From: Opitutaceae bacterium TAV5
GTDB lineage: Bacteria > Verrucomicrobiota > Verrucomicrobiia > Opitutales > Opitutaceae
Length of the DNA stretch: 64,000 nucleotides
NCBI GenBank assembly: GCA_000242935.3
Contig: CP007053.1
Span: 4,077,001-4,141,000 of the forward strand
Reading direction: 5' to 3'
The translations under genes and the position numbers were made by a program. The notes under the pieces were generated by a model. It was not told the DNA's origin. It made no database searches and saw only the letters and a list, made by a program, of their open reading frames with translations. How positions within the stretch are numbered: the first letter of the stretch is position 1; each line of letters begins with the position of its first letter. Below are positions 61,501 through 64,000 of the stretch, piece after piece.

Positions 61501-62813
61501 ACTGAAGATTCGCGGAACAAAAAGCCGCACAGGTAGAGATTGTTTGCGGCAAATGCGGACGGATCTTTGGGCGTGTAGCCGCGCTTCTTGAGGATGCCGG
61601 GCTTGTCGATCGGCTCAACGGCGGCGTCGAGCAATTCTACCCGCAAGGTGTGTGGACCGGGTTTTAATGGACGCGGGAACCACCACGGCGAAAGCCGGTA
61701 GTGACCTTCCTGGCTGAAGGCGTCGAAAAATGTTCCCGTCACCGGAGGCAGATCGTCCACCGTGACGCGAAAACGCCCGTTGTCCGGCCCCTTCATGCCG
61801 AGCAGCCCGACCGTGTCGCCCTCGAACGTGATCGTGGCTGATGCCCCCGCCATGGTCGCGACCCAAAGCGGCGGGGTCAGGTCAGGCGGTTGCCAGGAGG
61901 TGCGTATGTCGCTGCCCGCCGGAATCTGCTCCCATGCGCCGGTGCGCATCGCGCGCTCGACAAGCCCGATGCTCGCATGTTCCCAAGGCGTGCCGGTGAG
62001 CGGCGCGATCAGCGTGTGCGGACGCGGCGGTGCGGGCTGTTTCAACATTTCCGCCAATGCCGGTCCGATCACCGAAGCATACAGACGATGTCCCGCCGGC
62101 AACGGATGGATGCCGTCCGCCGTGAACACAATCCGCCCCTCTCTGTCGCGCCCGCCGGCATCGTTGCCCTGCGCGGAACCTCGCGCCACAAGCTTGCCGG
62201 CCGTCACCTGGTGCGCCACTTCCACGCCAAGGTGGATTGACGGGATTCCGTAATGGTCCGCCACGGCGTCCATTGCGCGGGGTGTCGGGGAATCGCGGCC
62301 GGCCTCGTAGTCGGCGAGTTGGGTCTGGCTGACCGTGTAGACAAAACAGATATCGGCGTCGGGATTCGCGCGCCACGTCTGGCGGACGATGCCTTCCATG
62401 GTCGTGCGGATCCGCTCCTCGGGCATGCCAATGTCGTTGACGGCATATTCCACGAACAGCAGGTCAGGCTCGTGGTCGAGGACCTGCGGCTTCACTCGGC
62501 ACGCGCCAAAGGCTGAATCTGTGCCGGAAATCGCCGCGAAAATTTCCTCGATTTTCGCAGCCGGGAATTCGCGTTTCAGAAAATCGGTCGTGAGCACGCG
62601 CCAGCCGCTGGCCGCCGTGATGCTCCCGCCGAGGTAGGCCACGCGCACGGTTTTACCGGCCTTGATCCTGGCCGTGACATTCGGCAGGCCGTCGCGGTGG
62701 CTGACCGCGGGAAACGGCAGGATGTCAGCTTGCGCTTGTGCGGCAGAGGCAAGACAAGCGAGCAGTCCAAAAATAAAGGCGTGATACCACGGAGGCAGGG
62801 TTGGCGTGTTCAT
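58590..62813 (-). CDS. Secreted SGNH-hydrolase / GH106 alpha-L-rhamnosidase fusion
   Basis: The product is 1407 residues. A signal peptide (AFIFGLLACLASAAQAQA) leads to an SGNH/GDSL esterase: block I YLGGSITAASG with Ser64, block III YAVNDIG, and DGIHPLPAGH with the Asp-His pair. From about residue 470 a GH106-type rhamnosidase follows: PLTWWHWISGNVTKEGIAADLAAMK, GVQLFDAGIY, WSASGGPWITPEQSM. The C-terminus is a GH2-like jelly roll (SGTAVYRKTF, VNGHDAGVLWVAPFRVDITR). It may remove acyl groups and then rhamnose from pectin-type glycans. It starts 22 bases after the serine hydrolase stop. Confidence 0.9.
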   Translation of the reverse strand: MNTPTLPPWYHAFIFGLLACLASAAQAQADILPFPAVSHRDGLPNVTARIKAGKTVRVAYLGGSITAASGWRVLTTDFLKREFPAAKIEEIFAAISGTDSAFGACRVKPQVLDHEPDLLFVEYAVNDIGMPEERIRTTMEGIVRQTWRANPDADICFVYTVSQTQLADYEAGRDSPTPRAMDAVADHYGIPSIHLGVEVAHQVTAGKLVARGSAQGNDAGGRDREGRIVFTADGIHPLPAGHRLYASVIGPALAEMLKQPAPPRPHTLIAPLTGTPWEHASIGLVERAMRTGAWEQIPAGSDIRTSWQPPDLTPPLWVATMAGASATITFEGDTVGLLGMKGPDNGRFRVTVDDLPPVTGTFFDAFSQEGHYRLSPWWFPRPLKPGPHTLRVELLDAAVEPIDKPGILKKRGYTPKDPSAFAANNLYLCGFLFRESSVFSAPPTVLESGFDAPPASARPLTWWHWISGNVTKEGIAADLAAMKEAGIAGVQLFDAGIYLPDGPVRYGTDNWHDHVQFALKTAADLGMDFTLMNTPGWSASGGPWITPEQSMKRLVRTETDVISTGPGEPVSAMLPMPPVRENFYRDIVVLAVPDDARIPRLPGWDQRIKLSSRPVARPAHKNKDSASHAIARDLILDLSSSMDSGGNFRASLPAGKWTLLRFGFTSTGAQNHPAVPEGHGLECDKLDPGAVAFQFEQSMGRIIRDAGPLVGKTLTGILFDSFEAGFQNWTDTLPTQFTALHGYDLVPLLPVLTGRIVESPEFTECVLHDFRVLIDHGFKENYFGVMQRLARERGLITWGEVFGGPLNPSVIAPRVDVLMTEFWHHARFPARIKLLASIANILDQHILAAEAFSARPEEDGWKAVPSMLKRPGDHAFASGVNRVVLHTYAHQPYDNAAPGFSLGRYGTRFGRFNTWWPYLRAWTDYIARSQFLLQQGWKHADLLLLQNEDIGYAFPTSEINRIPSGYDFDIGYPKDLAAMSMRDGVLALPHGPAYRVLVLPGMAWAADINTLRRLDEFVDAGLVLFGSPPTTPAGVNDFRRREEFDRLVARLWAGLDGKSVTQKKVGRGLVVRSASVADALRLANLARDLAWESENLPSNMDSGINFIHRRLKDADVYFVFNHTGEPVADDFVFRTAGRIPELWDAVTGARVQAAAFSAGETRTAVPLQLAPYGSTFVVFQKPPAGQSSRLAAIPSGAEMRAGRLYTREAAPGIAFDGPWQVAFTNRSLGAPESMTFDTLSSWSEHADDAIKHYSGTAVYRKTFTLPKSFSASNGLTAFLDLGRVADIASARVNGHDAGVLWVAPFRVDITRLLRPGENTIEISVANTWVNRIIGDERIPVPYGYQPKGTSRFTDGRLLELPAWISNPEGGAKNPRHTFSMWKHYDADSPLLPAGLLGPVKIEWLRAL

Positions 62814-62835
62814 CAGGAAACGTTCGGGTGTGCGT

Positions 62836-63975
62836 CTATCCACATTGATTTTTGGCGGCGGTTTTATACCGGGCGGCAGCTGGCAGGAACGCGGCGCGCA
62901 TGCGGTCGCCGCCGGCCGTTTCCCAGTCGGTACGTTGTATCAAAAAAACAGTGACGAATCCATTCTTGGTGTTCACGCAGAAGTTCGTGCCGGAGGTTCC
63001 GTTGTGGCCGAAAATGCCGTCATCGGAAAAGCGTTTCAGGCCGAGTCCGTAGTTGTTGTCCACGTGGGCGGGGATTTGCCGGCTCGCCATGAGCGCGATG
63101 GTTTCGGGACGAAGGTAGCGGCGTCCGTCGAGCTCCCCGCCCCGGAGGAGCATGCGGCCAAACTTCGCGGTGTCGGCGGCGGTGGAAAACAGGCCGCCGG
63201 CAGGCATCGGATCGAGATAGTATCGGGCACGGTCGCCAAGCGGGTCATGAAGCCGGGGGAAGGTCTGCTCCACGAGCGCGGATTTGTCCGCATTGAAACC
63301 GTAGGCCGAGGCAAGGCGGGCGAGCTGGCCGGTATCGGGCCGGAAGGTAGTGTCACCCATGCCGAGCGGCGTGAACAGCCGCTCCTGCATGAAGTCTTCG
63401 TAACTCCGGCCGCTCAGCACTTCGATGAGGCGTCCGGCGGTGTTGATGCCCGCATTGGAATAGAAAAAATCGGTGCCGGGTTCAAAAAGCAGCGGCTCGC
63501 GCGTGTAGTAATGGACGGCCTCGGCGAGCGAGGGCCGGTCGATCGTGGGCGGTTTGGCGGACGAGGGAAAAGTGAGTCCGGCGGTGTGGCTCAGGACTTC
63601 GCGGATCGTGATCGGATGGGCGGGCGGGCGGAGTTCGCCGGATGCCGTCTTGACTCTCAGGTCGGCACACTCGGGCAGGTATTTTGATACCGGATCGTCA
63701 AGGCCGATCCTGCCTTCCTCGACAAACATCATGAATGCCGCGGCCGTCATCGGTTTGGTGATGGAGGCTATCCAAAAAAGGGCATCCGCATCCATGGGAC
63801 GCCTGTCGGAAAGATTCGCGTGACCGATGCCTTCGCAGCCAAGCACGCCATCCGCGTCGGCCACGAGCCAGACGAGACCGGCCACATTGCCCTTGCTGAC
63901 CCAAGGGATCAGGGCGTCGGTAATGGTCAGACCGGCGGCATTTTTTTGGGGGGAGGGATCGGCCTTCGAGATCAT
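62836..63975 (-). CDS. Serine hydrolase of the class C beta-lactamase/esterase family
   Basis: The product is 379 residues. The catalytic motif SxxK is in WIASITKPMTAA, the Tyr motif is FFYSNAGINTAG, and the third motif is FGHNGTSGTNF. No signal peptide is present. Such proteins in sugar loci are usually esterases rather than antibiotic-resistance enzymes. It is the first gene visible of the minus-strand run; more of the operon may lie beyond the window. Confidence 0.9.
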   Translation of the reverse strand: MISKADPSPQKNAAGLTITDALIPWVSKGNVAGLVWLVADADGVLGCEGIGHANLSDRRPMDADALFWIASITKPMTAAAFMMFVEEGRIGLDDPVSKYLPECADLRVKTASGELRPPAHPITIREVLSHTAGLTFPSSAKPPTIDRPSLAEAVHYYTREPLLFEPGTDFFYSNAGINTAGRLIEVLSGRSYEDFMQERLFTPLGMGDTTFRPDTGQLARLASAYGFNADKSALVEQTFPRLHDPLGDRARYYLDPMPAGGLFSTAADTAKFGRMLLRGGELDGRRYLRPETIALMASRQIPAHVDNNYGLGLKRFSDDGIFGHNGTSGTNFCVNTKNGFVTVFLIQRTDWETAGGDRMRAAFLPAAARYKTAAKNQCG

Positions 63976-64000
63976 GTGAATAAAAGGGAAGAGCCGTTGT

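Noticed and set aside
62836-63975. Serine hydrolase as an antibiotic-resistance beta-lactamase
   Set aside because: There is no signal peptide and the gene is joined to a rhamnosidase gene, which favours an esterase role.

Overview
The window is high-GC DNA that reads as a chromosome segment of a verrucomicrobium, most likely of the family Opitutaceae. The reasons are four PEP-CTERM proteins, DUF1559-type pseudopilins, many one-component sugar regulators beside glycoside hydrolases, RpsA, RpsT and EttA of matching type, and intergenic hairpin repeats. The family assignment is an inference from gene content; no search was run. I support 49 protein genes and one tRNA.

Layout. (1) 1-4125: a truncated secreted protein and a PEP-CTERM gene face a LacI regulator, followed by a secreted zinc nuclease/phospholipase-type protein. 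(2) 4206-8015: a membrane-anchored unknown, N-acetylglutamate synthase, an HNH nuclease and an alpha/beta hydrolase. (3) 8045-13614: a sugar locus with a GH71-like glucanase, a pseudopilin and a PEP-CTERM protein, facing a second LacI. (4) 13604-15292: EttA. (5) 15594-23368: a GH36 alpha-galactosidase facing a GntR/LacI-hybrid regulator, then a PEP-CTERM protein, a secreted GH51-like arabinofuranosidase and a pseudopilin. (6) 23537-53402: mostly housekeeping genes: rpsA, rpsT, an OsmC-type protein, a 5'-3' exonuclease, lgt, a PP2C/mini-kinase pair, acyP, an ABC exporter, an MFS carrier, a 3-methyladenine glycosylase, trpS, topB, an aminotransferase, ribBA, phoH, a LuxR regulator, a large PEP-CTERM beta-helix protein, mazG, xerC, an IMPase-like phosphatase, ppgK and a SlyD-like isomerase. 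(7) 53568-53641: tRNA-Gln, followed by about 750 bases without a gene. (8) 54392-63975: a plant-polysaccharide locus on the minus strand with a FAD oxidoreductase, an intracellular GH51, an AraC regulator, an SGNH-esterase/GH106 rhamnosidase fusion and a serine hydrolase.

Two themes stand out. First, one set of parts (sugar regulator, PEP-CTERM protein, single pseudopilin, secreted glycosidase) occurs complete twice within 15 kb, and a related arrangement starts at the left edge. It looks like a modular surface-glycan unit. Second, the gaps between housekeeping genes are filled by hairpin elements. The arms of several are 9-10 bp tandem words, and the word differs from one element to the next. 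Some have invaded or trimmed coding sequence (inside topB, at the mazG stop). Other points worth attention are a G13 tract that breaks the lgt reading frame, a RibBA whose GTP-cyclohydrolase half has lost its zinc cysteines, two perfect DnaA boxes at the phoH start, and a 139-residue kinase-like protein overlapping a PP2C phosphatase gene.
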